DNA of 37,751 bases. Origin: CALIBK01 sp037444165 (GTDB lineage Bacteria; Desulfobacterota; BSN033; UBA1163). The notes under the pieces were generated by a model that saw nothing but the letters and a program-made list of their open reading frames with translations, was not told where the DNA came from and did no database searches. The position numbers and the translations under genes were made by a program. The stretch covers positions 1 to 37,751 of the forward strand of contig JBBIMX010000017.1 of the NCBI GenBank assembly GCA_037444165.1, given 5' to 3'. Positions 1 to 8,560 of this stretch are shown here, piece by piece (position 1 is the first letter of the stretch; every line of letters starts with the position of its first letter).

Positions 1-106
1 GAGGCCGCAGGTCTCCTCCCCAGACCCCAACCCACAGAAAACCCAGAACAAAAGACATAGGGAAAAGACCTTCCTCAATGCCCTGTGCCAAATAAGGAAT
101 CGATCG
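1..106. other. Left edge, no confident gene
   Basis: Two plus-strand frames are open from the window edge. One stops at TAG 58-60 and the other at TAA 93-95. Either could be the C-terminus of an upstream gene, and nothing in the short translations is recognisable. The stretch directly before position 107 carries a TAAGGA ribosome-binding site for the next gene. The frame ending at 95 would put its stop 11 bases before that start, as in an operon. Confidence 0.3.
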
Positions 107-1525
107 ATGGAAACCATCTTGGATACCCATTTAGCTGAGATCATTCATAAGGAGACGGGAGAGAATGTTTTTCTTTGTTACCAGTGTCAGAAGTGTTCCT
201 CAGGGTGTCCTGTGGCTGAACATTTCGACCTGGCTCCAAACCAGGTGATGAGAGCAATTCAATTGGGACAGAAGGAGATGGTCCTCCACTCAAAAACGAT
301 CTGGCTCTGTGCGATGTGTGAGACCTGTGCGACACGCTGCCCCCACGAGATCAACATCACCAAGATCATGGATGCTCTGAAAATCATGGCCCAGAAGGAA
401 GGAATCGAACCCAAAGTGCCCTCCGTTTCTTTCTTTTATCATGCCGCCTTACGGGGAATTCAGTGGTTTGGGAGAATGTATGAGGCTGGACTGATGGCAG
501 AGCTCTATCTTCGACAGATGGTCTCAGGACAACTCGATCTCAATCAAGTCTGGAAACAGGATATGCCGCTGGCCTTAAAGATGCTAAAAGCGGGAAAATT
601 GAAGATCATCCCTTCCGTTGGAAAACCCAGGCTGAAGGGAAGAGTTTCAGAAAGAAAGGATGGCATCGCCTATTTTCCTGGTTGCAGCCTCCATGGTACC
701 TCGAAGGAGTATCATTTATCCACTCAAGCCATCTTCCAAAAAATGGGGATCCCCCTTCATGAGCCTGATGGATGGGGATGCTGTGGAACCACCCCAGCCC
801 ATTCCACGGATCATTATCTTTCCACCCTCCTTCCTATGAAAAACATTGCCCTGATCCAGGAGGAGGGTTTTCATTATGTCACGACTCCATGCCCGTCCTG
901 TTTTCTTAGAATGAGGGTGGCGGTAAAAGAAACCCGTGAAACTGGGGAGCTTTCAGAGAAGATTACCAGAGACATCCCTCATCTTTCACTCAATGACATC
1001 AAGATCGACCATCTCTTAAATACCATAGTTGAAAAAGTGGGTTTTGATAGAATTGCTTCCCTTGTGGTCAAACCCCTGAAAGGACTTCGGGTCGTCTGCT
1101 ACTATGGTTGTATCATTACCCGACCTCCAAAGATTACAGAGGTGAAGGATTATGAATATCCTACCCGGATGGATAAACTGATGAACCTCCTTGGAATCAC
1201 TTCACTCGATTGGTCTTATAAGACGAGGTGCTGCGGGGTCTCACTCGGAATCTCTCAGCTTCCTGTCGCCTTAGAACTTAGCAGAAAGATTCTGAAAAAT
1301 GCGAAAGGGGTAGGGGCAGAGGCTGTGGTGGTTGCCTGTCCCCTCTGTCATGTAAATCTCGACGCCCGTCAGAAACAGATCGAAGAGATCTTTAAAGAAT
1401 CATTCCGCTTACCTATTGTCTACTTTACCCAGCTCATAGGCCTGGCCTTCGGGCTGAGAGCGGAGGCCTTGGGCCTTGACAAACACTTTGTTGATCCCCT
1501 TCCCTTATTGGCCCGATTCCAATAA
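107..1525 (+). CDS. HdrC-HdrB fusion-type heterodisulfide reductase-like iron-sulfur protein
   Basis: This is an electron-transfer protein of the heterodisulfide reductase B/C family. The N-terminal HdrC-like part has two full CxxCxxCxxxC ferredoxin motifs (Cys24/27/30/34 and Cys68/71/74/78). The C-terminal HdrB-like part has two complete CCG domains: Cys193, Cys225-226, Cys262/265, and Cys331/335, Cys375-376, Cys411/414. In HdrB these CCG cysteines hold the noncubane clusters that do disulfide chemistry. Such proteins usually take electrons from an HdrA or flavoprotein partner, and no hdrA is visible here, although one could lie left of the window. At 472 aa it is a typical length for the fused form. 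The ATG follows TAAGGA with good spacing. The family is certain from the motifs; the substrate is unknown and need not be a heterodisulfide. Confidence 0.88.
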   Translation: METILDTHLAEIIHKETGENVFLCYQCQKCSSGCPVAEHFDLAPNQVMRAIQLGQKEMVLHSKTIWLCAMCETCATRCPHEINITKIMDALKIMAQKEGIEPKVPSVSFFYHAALRGIQWFGRMYEAGLMAELYLRQMVSGQLDLNQVWKQDMPLALKMLKAGKLKIIPSVGKPRLKGRVSERKDGIAYFPGCSLHGTSKEYHLSTQAIFQKMGIPLHEPDGWGCCGTTPAHSTDHYLSTLLPMKNIALIQEEGFHYVTTPCPSCFLRMRVAVKETRETGELSEKITRDIPHLSLNDIKIDHLLNTIVEKVGFDRIASLVVKPLKGLRVVCYYGCIITRPPKITEVKDYEYPTRMDKLMNLLGITSLDWSYKTRCCGVSLGISQLPVALELSRKILKNAKGVGAEAVVVACPLCHVNLDARQKQIEEIFKESFRLPIVYFTQLIGLAFGLRAEALGLDKHFVDPLPLLARFQ

Positions 1526-1539
1526 GAGATCGAAGAGAA

Positions 1540-2733
1540 TTAATTCTTCCTCATCAGGTAAGTCACGGCCTTCTCTAAGCCTTCAAGGGTCAGTTCGAAC
1601 ATTGGAAAGATTTGTTGAATCTCACGGATGGTCTGGGTATAAGGCCATTCATAGGAAGGAACAGGATTGAGCCAGACCGAATGGGGGAAGGTCTTGGCTA
1701 TAAATTGAAGCCTTTGATAGCTTGGCTTTCCGGATCTCTCCCCGACATAGATAGACCCATCTGTGGCCAGAAGTTCATAGGGGGCCATGCTTGCATCCCC
1801 AACAATAATAAACCGAGTTTCTTGATCGAAACGAACGAGTTCATCCACAGGATAGGGTTTTGCACGCCGGGGAGGGTCTTCCCAGAGATAATCGTAAATC
1901 GTGTTATGAAAATAGAAGGTCCTGAGATCCTTAAATTGGGAGCGGGCATAATGAAAGAGGGTCTGGACCAATTCCACATAGGGATCCATTGACCAGCCTC
2001 CATTATCAATGGCCAGAATCACCTTTAATCGATCTCTGAGGCTTCGATCAAAGACGATCTCAATTTCTCCTCCATTTTTCATGGTTTCATAGATCGTCTT
2101 TTCGATGTTGACCCTATCTTTTGGACCATAAGGAACCAGATTTCTCAATCGTTTTAAGGCCTCTCCCATCTGGGATTCCGTAAATGGACGCTCGATGGAA
2201 TAGTCTCGATATCTTCGTTCCAGTGCGACTTTGACAGCCGATCTGTTTCGAGAGATTCCACCCACCCTCATCCCTCCTGGGTGATAACCCGAATGTCCTA
2301 CCGGAGAAGTTCCTCCGGTTCCAATCCATTTGCTGCCGCCATGGTGGGCTTCCGTCTGTTCCTTAAGTCGATCAAGAAAGTACTGGACCAGTTCTTCCGG
2401 TGTCAATTTTCCAAGCTCCTCCTCCTGGAGGCCAAGGAGTTCTGCAAGTTCCCTTGGGCTCTTTAGCCATTCCTCAAGGAGTGCACGCACCAGTTCGGAG
2501 AGTTCAAACTCATCGGGTTCCTTGAGCTCCACTCCTTGAAATCGGTGGGCAAAGACCTGATCGTAAAGATCAAAGTATCTCTCGTTTTTAACCAGAATCG
2601 AGCGAGCCGCGATGTAAAAATCGTCGACCGAAGTGACCAGTCCCATGCTCAAGGCCTTTTGGAGCCTTAAAAAGGCCGTGGGTGAAACGGGAATCCCCAC
2701 TTTTTTGAGAAGATAGAAGAAGTCAATAAACAT
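1540..2733 (-). CDS. CoxE-like von Willebrand factor A domain protein
   Basis: This 397-aa protein resembles the VWA/CoxE-like proteins that partner with MoxR ATPases in maturation or metal-insertion systems. The N-terminal part (about 1-130) is helical and charged. A Gly-rich linker follows (about 131-165), then a VWA domain from about 230. The MIDAS region reads D243-N-G-G-W-S248-M-D250, so the first Ser of the usual DxSxS motif is Gly. That could weaken metal binding or be a subfamily trait. The gene lies 31 bp after the MoxR gene and is surely co-transcribed with it. It converges with the HdrCB gene with a 14-bp gap. The client protein is unknown. Confidence 0.82.
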   Translation of the reverse strand: MFIDFFYLLKKVGIPVSPTAFLRLQKALSMGLVTSVDDFYIAARSILVKNERYFDLYDQVFAHRFQGVELKEPDEFELSELVRALLEEWLKSPRELAELLGLQEEELGKLTPEELVQYFLDRLKEQTEAHHGGSKWIGTGGTSPVGHSGYHPGGMRVGGISRNRSAVKVALERRYRDYSIERPFTESQMGEALKRLRNLVPYGPKDRVNIEKTIYETMKNGGEIEIVFDRSLRDRLKVILAIDNGGWSMDPYVELVQTLFHYARSQFKDLRTFYFHNTIYDYLWEDPPRRAKPYPVDELVRFDQETRFIIVGDASMAPYELLATDGSIYVGERSGKPSYQRLQFIAKTFPHSVWLNPVPSYEWPYTQTIREIQQIFPMFELTLEGLEKAVTYLMRKN

Positions 2734-2764
2734 CGATTAAAAAGAGAATCATGCAATACAGGAA

Positions 2765-3616
2765 TTAGGCCTTAAATCTTGCCACGGCATTTTGAGCGAC
2801 GACATAATCAGGGCTTTTTTTAAAGAGAACACCCAGATAGGGGACCTCCCCTTTGATCAAATCCCTCAGCCGAAAATCAGGATCTGACCGTAAAGCCCGG
2901 ATCCAGTTGATGAGTTCCCGGGTGGCCGGTTTCTTTTCAATTCCCTTGATCTCCCGCAAACGATAGAAGGTTCTCACCGCATTTTCGAGAAGGTCCTTGT
3001 CTATATCGGGGAAATGGACTTTTACAATCCTTCTCATCATCTCTGGCTCTGGAAAGGCAATATGATGAAAGTTACAACGGCCCAGAAAGGGATCCGAGAG
3101 GTCCTTTTTGGCATTGGAGGTGATGATGATGATGGGACGATGCTTGGCACGAATGGTTTTGTCAATTTCGATGATATCGAATTCCATCTGATCCAGAACA
3201 TCAAGCATATCGTCCTGAAAATCCGTATCGGCCTTATCGATCTCATCGATGAGAAGAACCACCCGTTCCTCGGAGACAAAGGCCTGGCCGATCTTTCCCA
3301 TTCGAATATATTCTTCGATGTTACTCACGTCTCTTTTAGAATCTCCGAATCGACTATCATTGAGTCGGGTTAGGGTATCGTATTGATAAAGGGCATCCAC
3401 GAGTTTCATATTCGATTTGACATTGAGGACAATTAATTTCATCCTGAGGGCTTCGGCGATGGCATGAGCCAGCATCGTCTTCCCGGTTCCAGGTTCTCCC
3501 TTCAGGAGAAGGGGCATCTCCAATGCAATGGAGATATTGACAATCTTTGCCAGTTCCTCATCCAGTACATATTTGGACGCACCCGTAAAGACCCGGTGGG
3601 GGATTGCTTCATTCAT
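2765..3616 (-). CDS. MoxR-family AAA+ ATPase
   Basis: This is a cytoplasmic AAA+ ATPase of the MoxR group (283 aa), a chaperone-like machine that usually acts with a VWA protein to activate enzyme complexes. Walker A is GEPGTGKT at residues 40-47 and Walker B is LLIDEIDKAD at 120-129. A sensor-1 segment (IIITSNAKKDLSDPFLGRC) and a C-terminal helical lid follow. The ATG is preceded by GAGGAGG. It is the first gene of a two-gene operon with the VWA protein and is divergent from rph. What it remodels cannot be read from the sequence, as no obvious client enzyme such as a dehydrogenase large subunit is adjacent. Confidence 0.9.
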   Translation of the reverse strand: MNEAIPHRVFTGASKYVLDEELAKIVNISIALEMPLLLKGEPGTGKTMLAHAIAEALRMKLIVLNVKSNMKLVDALYQYDTLTRLNDSRFGDSKRDVSNIEEYIRMGKIGQAFVSEERVVLLIDEIDKADTDFQDDMLDVLDQMEFDIIEIDKTIRAKHRPIIIITSNAKKDLSDPFLGRCNFHHIAFPEPEMMRRIVKVHFPDIDKDLLENAVRTFYRLREIKGIEKKPATRELINWIRALRSDPDFRLRDLIKGEVPYLGVLFKKSPDYVVAQNAVARFKA

Positions 3617-3658
3617 CTCTTCGACTCCTCCTCAATTTAGAATTGTTTGCCGTGAAAA

Positions 3659-3687
3659 ATATTAACCCTTTCTATTTTACGATTCAA
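3659..3687 (-). promoter_or_regulatory. Putative sigma-70-type promoter of the moxR-VWA operon
   Basis: On the minus strand, TTGAAT (3687-3682) is followed after 17 bp by TAATAT (3664-3659). Each hexamer matches consensus at four of six positions. It lies about 45 bp upstream of the moxR start and overlaps the -35 region of the divergent rph promoter, so the two may compete. Read by eye. Confidence 0.45.
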
Positions 3688-3711
3688 CTCTACCCTGTTT
3701 AATGTTATAAT
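3683..3711 (+). promoter_or_regulatory. Extended -10 promoter of the rph operon
   Basis: A perfect TATAAT at 3706-3711 is preceded by TG at 3703-3704, the extended -10 pattern that compensates for a weak -35 (TTCAAC, 3683-3688, 17-bp spacer). The predicted start near 3718 leaves a leader of about 40 nt that contains an AGGGGAG ribosome-binding site before the rph ATG. Confidence 0.6.
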
Positions 3712-3758
3712 TGACCTAAAATTCTTAGCCTTCAAGAAAAGGATAAGGGGAGAAGTCG

Positions 3759-4481
3759 ATGAAACGCTCGGATGGGAGAGGGCCAAAGGAGTTACGACCT
3801 GTCAGGATGATAAGAAATTATTTAAAATTTGCAGAAGGCTCGGTCCTGATCGAGATGGGCAATACAAAGGTCATCTGCGCGGCAAGTCTTGAAGATCGGG
3901 TACCTCCGTTTTTAAAAAATACAGGGAAGGGATGGGTTACGGCAGAATATGCCATGCTTCCCCGCTCTACCCATACTCGAACGCCACGGGAGACGACTGG
4001 CCGAGGGGGAGGAAGGGCCCTCGAGATCCAGCGGTTAATAGGACGGTCCCTTCGAGCCATCACCGATTTAAATGGATTTGGGGAGAGAACGATATGGATC
4101 GATTGCGATGTCATTCAGGCCGATGGAGGAACACGGACGGCTTCGATCACGGGGGGTTACGTGGCGTTGGTAGATGCCTTTCGAAAAATGATGAAGGAGG
4201 GATTGATCGAGACCCTTCCTATCAAAGATTCCGTGGCTGCCGTAAGTGTGGGGAAGGTGGATGGAAGGATTCTTTTAGATCTCAACTATGAAGAGGATTC
4301 GAAGGCCGAAGTGGATATGAATGTGGTGATGACGGGCGAGGGGAAGTTAGTCGAGGTTCAGGGAACAGGAGAGATGGCCGTGTTTACAAAAGAAGAGATG
4401 GATCAATTGCTGAAGGTGGCCGAAAAAGGAATCAAGCGTTTGATCAAAATCCAGAAGGATTGCTTGAAAAGAGATGGTTAA
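3759..4481 (+). CDS. rph: Ribonuclease PH
   Basis: This is a phosphorolytic 3'-5' exoribonuclease that trims tRNA 3' ends, using phosphate and releasing nucleoside diphosphates. At 240 aa it is a standard full length. It begins with the family signature SDGRGPKELRPV, has the phosphate-site region RETTGRGGGRALEIQRLIGR, and has the conserved CDVIQADGGTRTASITGG motif. The ATG follows AGGGGAG. It is the first gene of a plus-strand operon and overlaps rdgB by 8 bp, a gene pair seen together in many bacteria. Confidence 0.97.
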   Translation: MKRSDGRGPKELRPVRMIRNYLKFAEGSVLIEMGNTKVICAASLEDRVPPFLKNTGKGWVTAEYAMLPRSTHTRTPRETTGRGGGRALEIQRLIGRSLRAITDLNGFGERTIWIDCDVIQADGGTRTASITGGYVALVDAFRKMMKEGLIETLPIKDSVAAVSVGKVDGRILLDLNYEEDSKAEVDMNVVMTGEGKLVEVQGTGEMAVFTKEEMDQLLKVAEKGIKRLIKIQKDCLKRDG

Positions 4482-5088
4482 GAAACTGGACATTATTGTA
4501 GCGACAAAAAACGAGGGGAAATTGAGAGAGATTCGAGAGATGCTCAAGGGCCTGAGAATCCGTCTGAAAGGATTAAACCATTTTCAAGAGGGACCTGAAA
4601 TAGAGGAAGACGGAAGGAGTTTCTTAGAGAATGCCCTTAAGAAGGCTCGTTTCTACTGCAGGTTTTTTTCTCAACCCATCCTTGCGGACGACTCTGGATT
4701 GGAAGTGGATGCCTTAAAGGGAGCCCCTGGAATCTTCTCTGCTCGATATGCAAGACCCGGGGCTTCGGACAGAGAAAATCGAGAAAAACTGTTAAAGGAG
4801 ATGGAAGGAATTCCTGCGAAAAAAAGGGGGGCTGGCTTTAAATGTGTTATGGCAATGGTTTTTCCGGATGGAAGAGAGATCGTGACCGAGGGATCCTGTC
4901 GGGGGAGAATTGGATTCAAGGAGGTCGGTAGAAGAGGTTTTGGTTACGATCCCCTCTTTTTTCTTCCCCGGTACGGGAAGACCATGGCTGAGCTTACCCT
5001 GGAAGAGAAAAACAGGATCAGCCATAGAGGAAAGGCTTTGAGGAAGTTAAGGCGGAGCCTCGAGAGATTTCTAAAAAAGGATGAGTGA
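4474..5088 (+). CDS. rdgB: dITP/XTP pyrophosphatase (RdgB/HAM1 family)
   Basis: This house-cleaning enzyme hydrolyses non-canonical purine triphosphates (dITP, XTP, ITP) to monophosphates so they are not built into DNA or RNA. Its 204 aa match the family. The N-terminal nucleotide-binding signature is T11-x-N13-x-x-K16, the metal-binding acidic pair is D72-D73 in LADDSGLEVDAL, and the C-terminal GFGYDPLFF and ISHRGKAL motifs are intact. The start lies inside the last codons of rph, which suggests translational coupling; its own ribosome-binding site is weak. Confidence 0.96.
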   Translation: MVKKLDIIVATKNEGKLREIREMLKGLRIRLKGLNHFQEGPEIEEDGRSFLENALKKARFYCRFFSQPILADDSGLEVDALKGAPGIFSARYARPGASDRENREKLLKEMEGIPAKKRGAGFKCVMAMVFPDGREIVTEGSCRGRIGFKEVGRRGFGYDPLFFLPRYGKTMAELTLEEKNRISHRGKALRKLRRSLERFLKKDE

Positions 5089-5094
5089 AACCCG

Positions 5095-6030
5095 ATGGGC
5101 AGATGGATTTTGGCCGGGATGATCATCGTGAGTATCGTGATGAGCAGGAGCCCTGTCCTTTCGATGGAAAAGAGGAAACTGGAGATGAAAGAGATAGCCC
5201 CTTTGGAAGCAGAGGGATATCGGCAAGAGGGGCAAGATGAGTTCTACGACCGACAAACCGCCTTTCGTTATATGGACGGGGCAGCCGAACTTTATCGATC
5301 TTATGGATTTAAACTTTTAATGGTTCGTCGTTACTTGAAAACGAATCACCCTCCGATGGTCCTCGAATTATTCGATATGGGTTCTTCTGAAGAGGCCTTC
5401 GGAATCTTCTCTTATCAGACGGAGGAAGAGGAGGTGGGCATTGGTCAGGCTTCCGATTACGGGGGTGGTCTTTTACGATTCTGGAAAGGAAGATTCTATG
5501 TCCATCTTTATGCTGAAAAAGAGTCCCCCTCAACTAAAAGGGATCTTCTCACGCTGGGTGAGGTGATATCCAAAAGAATGCCGAAGGAGGGGGCAAAGCC
5601 CAAACTCATTCAGTGTTTACCCAGGGAGGGACTTTCCGAAAGAACCATTCGCTATTTTCACCTCCACCCCATCTTGAATCATCACTATTTTATTTCTCAT
5701 GAAAATCTCCTTCGCCTAAACGAGCGGACCGATGCGGTTCTGGCTACTTATCGCTGGAAGCAGGAGAAAACCTTTCTTCTTTTAATTCAGTATTCTGACT
5801 CAAAGGAGGCACGGAGGGCTTTTTCCCGTTTCAAAAAAGCCTATCTCCCAGAAGCCGGTTCTTCCAATACCATTCAAATAGAAAATGGAAAGTGGGTGGC
5901 GGTCAGGCTTTATCAAACGTATCTCCTAATTGTCTTGGATTCACCTTCTCGTGAAGATGGAGAGGCCTTGATTGAAACCACTTATGGATATCTCAAAAGG
6001 AGAGAGGGATGGCTGAACAAAAGACGATAA
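5095..6030 (+). CDS. DUF6599 family secreted protein
   Basis: The first 24 or so residues look like a signal peptide (hydrophobic stretch WILAGMIIVSIVM, then a Ser-rich cleavage region), so the 311-aa protein is probably exported. The rest matches my memory of the DUF6599 family, with the early motif FYDRQTAFRYMDGAAELYRS and a later lipid- or ligand-sized beta-rich region. The function is unknown. It starts 6 bp after rdgB and overlaps the next gene, a Tat-exported DUF362 protein, by 22 bp, so the two are likely co-translated and may act together outside the cytoplasm. Confidence 0.72.
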   Translation: MGRWILAGMIIVSIVMSRSPVLSMEKRKLEMKEIAPLEAEGYRQEGQDEFYDRQTAFRYMDGAAELYRSYGFKLLMVRRYLKTNHPPMVLELFDMGSSEEAFGIFSYQTEEEEVGIGQASDYGGGLLRFWKGRFYVHLYAEKESPSTKRDLLTLGEVISKRMPKEGAKPKLIQCLPREGLSERTIRYFHLHPILNHHYFISHENLLRLNERTDAVLATYRWKQEKTFLLLIQYSDSKEARRAFSRFKKAYLPEAGSSNTIQIENGKWVAVRLYQTYLLIVLDSPSREDGEALIETTYGYLKRREGWLNKRR

Positions 6031-6905
6031 CCCGCAGGGATTTTCTTCGTAAAACGGCCTATGGTGCCTTGGGCCTGACCTTCAGCTCTTCTCTTCATAA
6101 GGAAAAAGAATCCGGGGCAGAAGAAAAGGCGAGAGTGATTCTGGTTCGGGACGAGGGGGCCATCGATTCGAAGGGTCGAATCAACCCTGAAGTGGTTCAG
6201 CAGATGCTCGATCGGGGTGTCTGTGAATTAATAGGGGAGAAGGATCCTGTTGAGGCATGGAGGGGGTTGATTCGTCCAGATGATAGGGTGGGGATCAAAA
6301 GCAATGTCTGGTATCCTTTACCTACACCCGAAGAACTCGAGTCAGCCATTGTCAAAAGGGTGATGGATGTGGGCGTTCCGAAGAAGAATATCGGGATTGA
6401 TGATCGGGGGGTTCTGAATAATCCAATATTTAAATCGGCGACTGCGTTGATCAATGTAAGGCCTTTAAGAACTCACCACTGGTCAGGCATCGGAGGGTGT
6501 ATCAAAAACTATATCATGTTTGTTTCCATGCCCTGGCTCTATCATGGGAATGCCTGTTCTCCTCTGGGTTCGATCTGGGGGAAGGCCATCGTAAAAGGAA
6601 AGACCCGCCTCAACATTCTGAGCCTCCTCCGAACTCAATTCTATAACCGTGGCCCCCATCACTTCGATCGTCGCTTTGTCTCTGAATACAGGGGACTTCT
6701 GATCGGAAAAGATCCTGTAGCCCTGGATGCGGTTGGAGCCCGACTCCTTCAACTTCAGCGAATCGCCTACTTTGGCGAGGATAGAGCCCTGGATAACCCA
6801 CCCACTCATATCTTCGTTGCGGATGAAACGTATAAATTGGGGGTGAGTGATCTTCGCCGAATCGAAGTGGTCAAATTAGGCTGGATGGAGGATTCGTTGA
6901 TTTAA
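6009..6905 (+). CDS. Tat-exported DUF362 domain protein
   Basis: The N-terminus has a twin-arginine signal, RRDFLRKTAYGALGLTFSSS at about residues 9-28, so the 298-aa protein is predicted to be exported folded, often a sign of a bound cofactor. The body matches the DUF362 family (segments LIRPDDRVGIKSNVW and GLLIGKDPVALDAVGARLLQ). No 4Fe-4S motif is present, unlike longer DUF362 proteins that carry a ferredoxin domain. The ATG has an AAAGGAGAGAGG ribosome-binding site inside the end of the DUF6599 gene. The enzymatic role is unknown. Confidence 0.82.
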   Translation: MAEQKTITRRDFLRKTAYGALGLTFSSSLHKEKESGAEEKARVILVRDEGAIDSKGRINPEVVQQMLDRGVCELIGEKDPVEAWRGLIRPDDRVGIKSNVWYPLPTPEELESAIVKRVMDVGVPKKNIGIDDRGVLNNPIFKSATALINVRPLRTHHWSGIGGCIKNYIMFVSMPWLYHGNACSPLGSIWGKAIVKGKTRLNILSLLRTQFYNRGPHHFDRRFVSEYRGLLIGKDPVALDAVGARLLQLQRIAYFGEDRALDNPPTHIFVADETYKLGVSDLRRIEVVKLGWMEDSLI

Positions 6906-6961
6906 TTTCAGCATGTCCCTTTTCATTCAAAGGCCAAAATCGATAGAAAGGAGGCTCCATT

Positions 6962-7249
6962 ATGGCCAATCCGGAAAAGGTCATTTTAAAGATTGTGTCG
7001 GTTAAGGGAACCTGTGCAGCCAATCATTTTGAAGGGCAGGAGTTTGATCTGAGTCAGGATTTCACCCTCGGGATGTCTGGAAAACCTCAAACCCTCTGCC
7101 CTTCGGCCTTTCATGCGATCTTCCCATCCTGGCGGGTCTTAAGGCACGGAGGAGAGTTTCCTTGGGAAGAGGATAAAGACAAAACCACCGTGGCCTGTCC
7201 TGACCCATTTAATCCTGTCGTCATGGAACTGCGAAGGATTAAAGAATAG
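6962..7249 (+). CDS. TIGR04076 family small protein
   Basis: This 95-aa cytoplasmic protein belongs to the uncharacterised TIGR04076 family, common in anaerobes. Its features fit: a small beta-rich start (VILKIVSVKGTCAANH), a central LCPSAFHAIFPSW segment, and a final VACPDPFNPVVMELRR. Three cysteines (in GTC, LCP and ACP) are the likely functional residues. The start is set by GAAAGGAGG. It is the last gene of the rph operon, 56 bp after DUF362, and its end overlaps the convergent MFS gene by 11 bp. Confidence 0.8.
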   Translation: MANPEKVILKIVSVKGTCAANHFEGQEFDLSQDFTLGMSGKPQTLCPSAFHAIFPSWRVLRHGGEFPWEEDKDKTTVACPDPFNPVVMELRRIKE

Positions 7250-8552
7250 GATTCTCTCTCTCCTTCATTCCCTTCTTTTCGTTGACGCGCCAGAGGATGA
7301 CCATTCCAATGAGAAAGAAGAGGAGGACGGAGAGCACTCCGGATTGAACGCTTCCGGTGAGGGCAATTAAAATTCCATAAATCAGAGGGCCAAAGATAGA
7401 GGCGAATTTGCCTGAAACCCCATAGAAGGCAAAGAACTCTGCACTGTTTATTTCGGGTGTAAAAAGCCCCTGAAGGGAGCGGGAGGCGGCTTGGCTCCCC
7501 CCCAACACCAATCCAGTCAAGATCCCTAAGATCCAGTATTCCGTTTTTTGAGTCCAGAAGATTCCCAATCGAAAAGCCCAGAGCACGATGAGAGACCAGA
7601 TGACAAGAGAGATCATCACCGTTCGTTTATTTCCAATCGTATCGGCCAGAACACCGAAGATCAACGAACCAAAGAAGGCAATCCCTTGAACCATCATAAA
7701 GAAGAGGATGATCTCTTCTGTCTTCATCCCGACCACTTCGACCCCAAAGATCGAGGCCATGACGATGACCGTTTCAATCCCTTCGTTATAGATGAGATAG
7801 GCCAGAAGGAATTTCGTGAGTTCCCGGAAGGTTTTAACCCTTCGAAACGTTTCCCGAAGGCGTCTATATCCCTCTTTGAAATATCCTTTTTGGACCAGGG
7901 GGGACAGTGCTCTCCCTCTTTCTTTCAGGAATAGAAAAGTCGGGATGGAGAAAATGAACCACCAGAGAGAGACCGAGAGAAAACAGTCCTGGATGGTGAA
8001 GGTCCCCTTACGGAACCCGAGCGTTTCTGAGGCTGTCAACATAAGTAAATTGAGAGCGAGAAGAGCTCCTCCTCCAATATACCCAAGGGCCCATCCCAGT
8101 CCAGAAATTCTTCCGATATTCTGCTCATTCGAGATCTCTGGCAAAAAGGCATTGTAGAAGACATTGCTTTCAGCAAAGCCGATATTGGCGAGGATAAAAA
8201 AGAGGGCTCCTCGCCAGTAATTTCCTTCTCGAACAAAATAGAGGAGTCCGGTGAAAAGGATAGCCATATAGCAGAAAAACATCAGAAATCGTTTCTTAGA
8301 GCCTGAGGTATCCGCGATGGCACCCAAAAGGGGGGAGAAGAAGGCTGAGATGGCCATGCTCAAAGAAATGGTAAAGGTGAAAAAGGAAGCTCCGTGAAGC
8401 CGAATTCCCAGGATTTCGACCCCCTTCTCTCCCCCTGCAACGACCGTGGCAAAATATTGGTTGAAGAGGACGGCGAGGATGGTGGTGGCAAAAGCCGAAT
8501 TGGCAAAGTCATACATTGCCCAGCCAAAGATCTCTCGCCTTGGAGTAGTCAT
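7239..8552 (-). CDS. UMF1/Atg22-type MFS transporter
   Basis: This is a 437-aa inner-membrane carrier with about 12 hydrophobic segments. The N-terminus (EIFGWAMYDFANSAFATTILAVLFNQYF) is the hallmark of the UMF1 family, related to the yeast vacuolar effluxer Atg22. A second half-repeat begins around residue 235. The substrate is not known; Atg22 exports amino acids, but that does not transfer safely. It is the fourth gene of the NEW3-ABC operon, 8 bp after the permease. The nearest AGGAG lies about 20 bp before the ATG, so translation may depend on coupling. Confidence 0.88.
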   Translation of the reverse strand: MTTPRREIFGWAMYDFANSAFATTILAVLFNQYFATVVAGGEKGVEILGIRLHGASFFTFTISLSMAISAFFSPLLGAIADTSGSKKRFLMFFCYMAILFTGLLYFVREGNYWRGALFFILANIGFAESNVFYNAFLPEISNEQNIGRISGLGWALGYIGGGALLALNLLMLTASETLGFRKGTFTIQDCFLSVSLWWFIFSIPTFLFLKERGRALSPLVQKGYFKEGYRRLRETFRRVKTFRELTKFLLAYLIYNEGIETVIVMASIFGVEVVGMKTEEIILFFMMVQGIAFFGSLIFGVLADTIGNKRTVMISLVIWSLIVLWAFRLGIFWTQKTEYWILGILTGLVLGGSQAASRSLQGLFTPEINSAEFFAFYGVSGKFASIFGPLIYGILIALTGSVQSGVLSVLLFFLIGMVILWRVNEKKGMKERENPIL

Positions 8553-8560
8553 ATTGAAAT

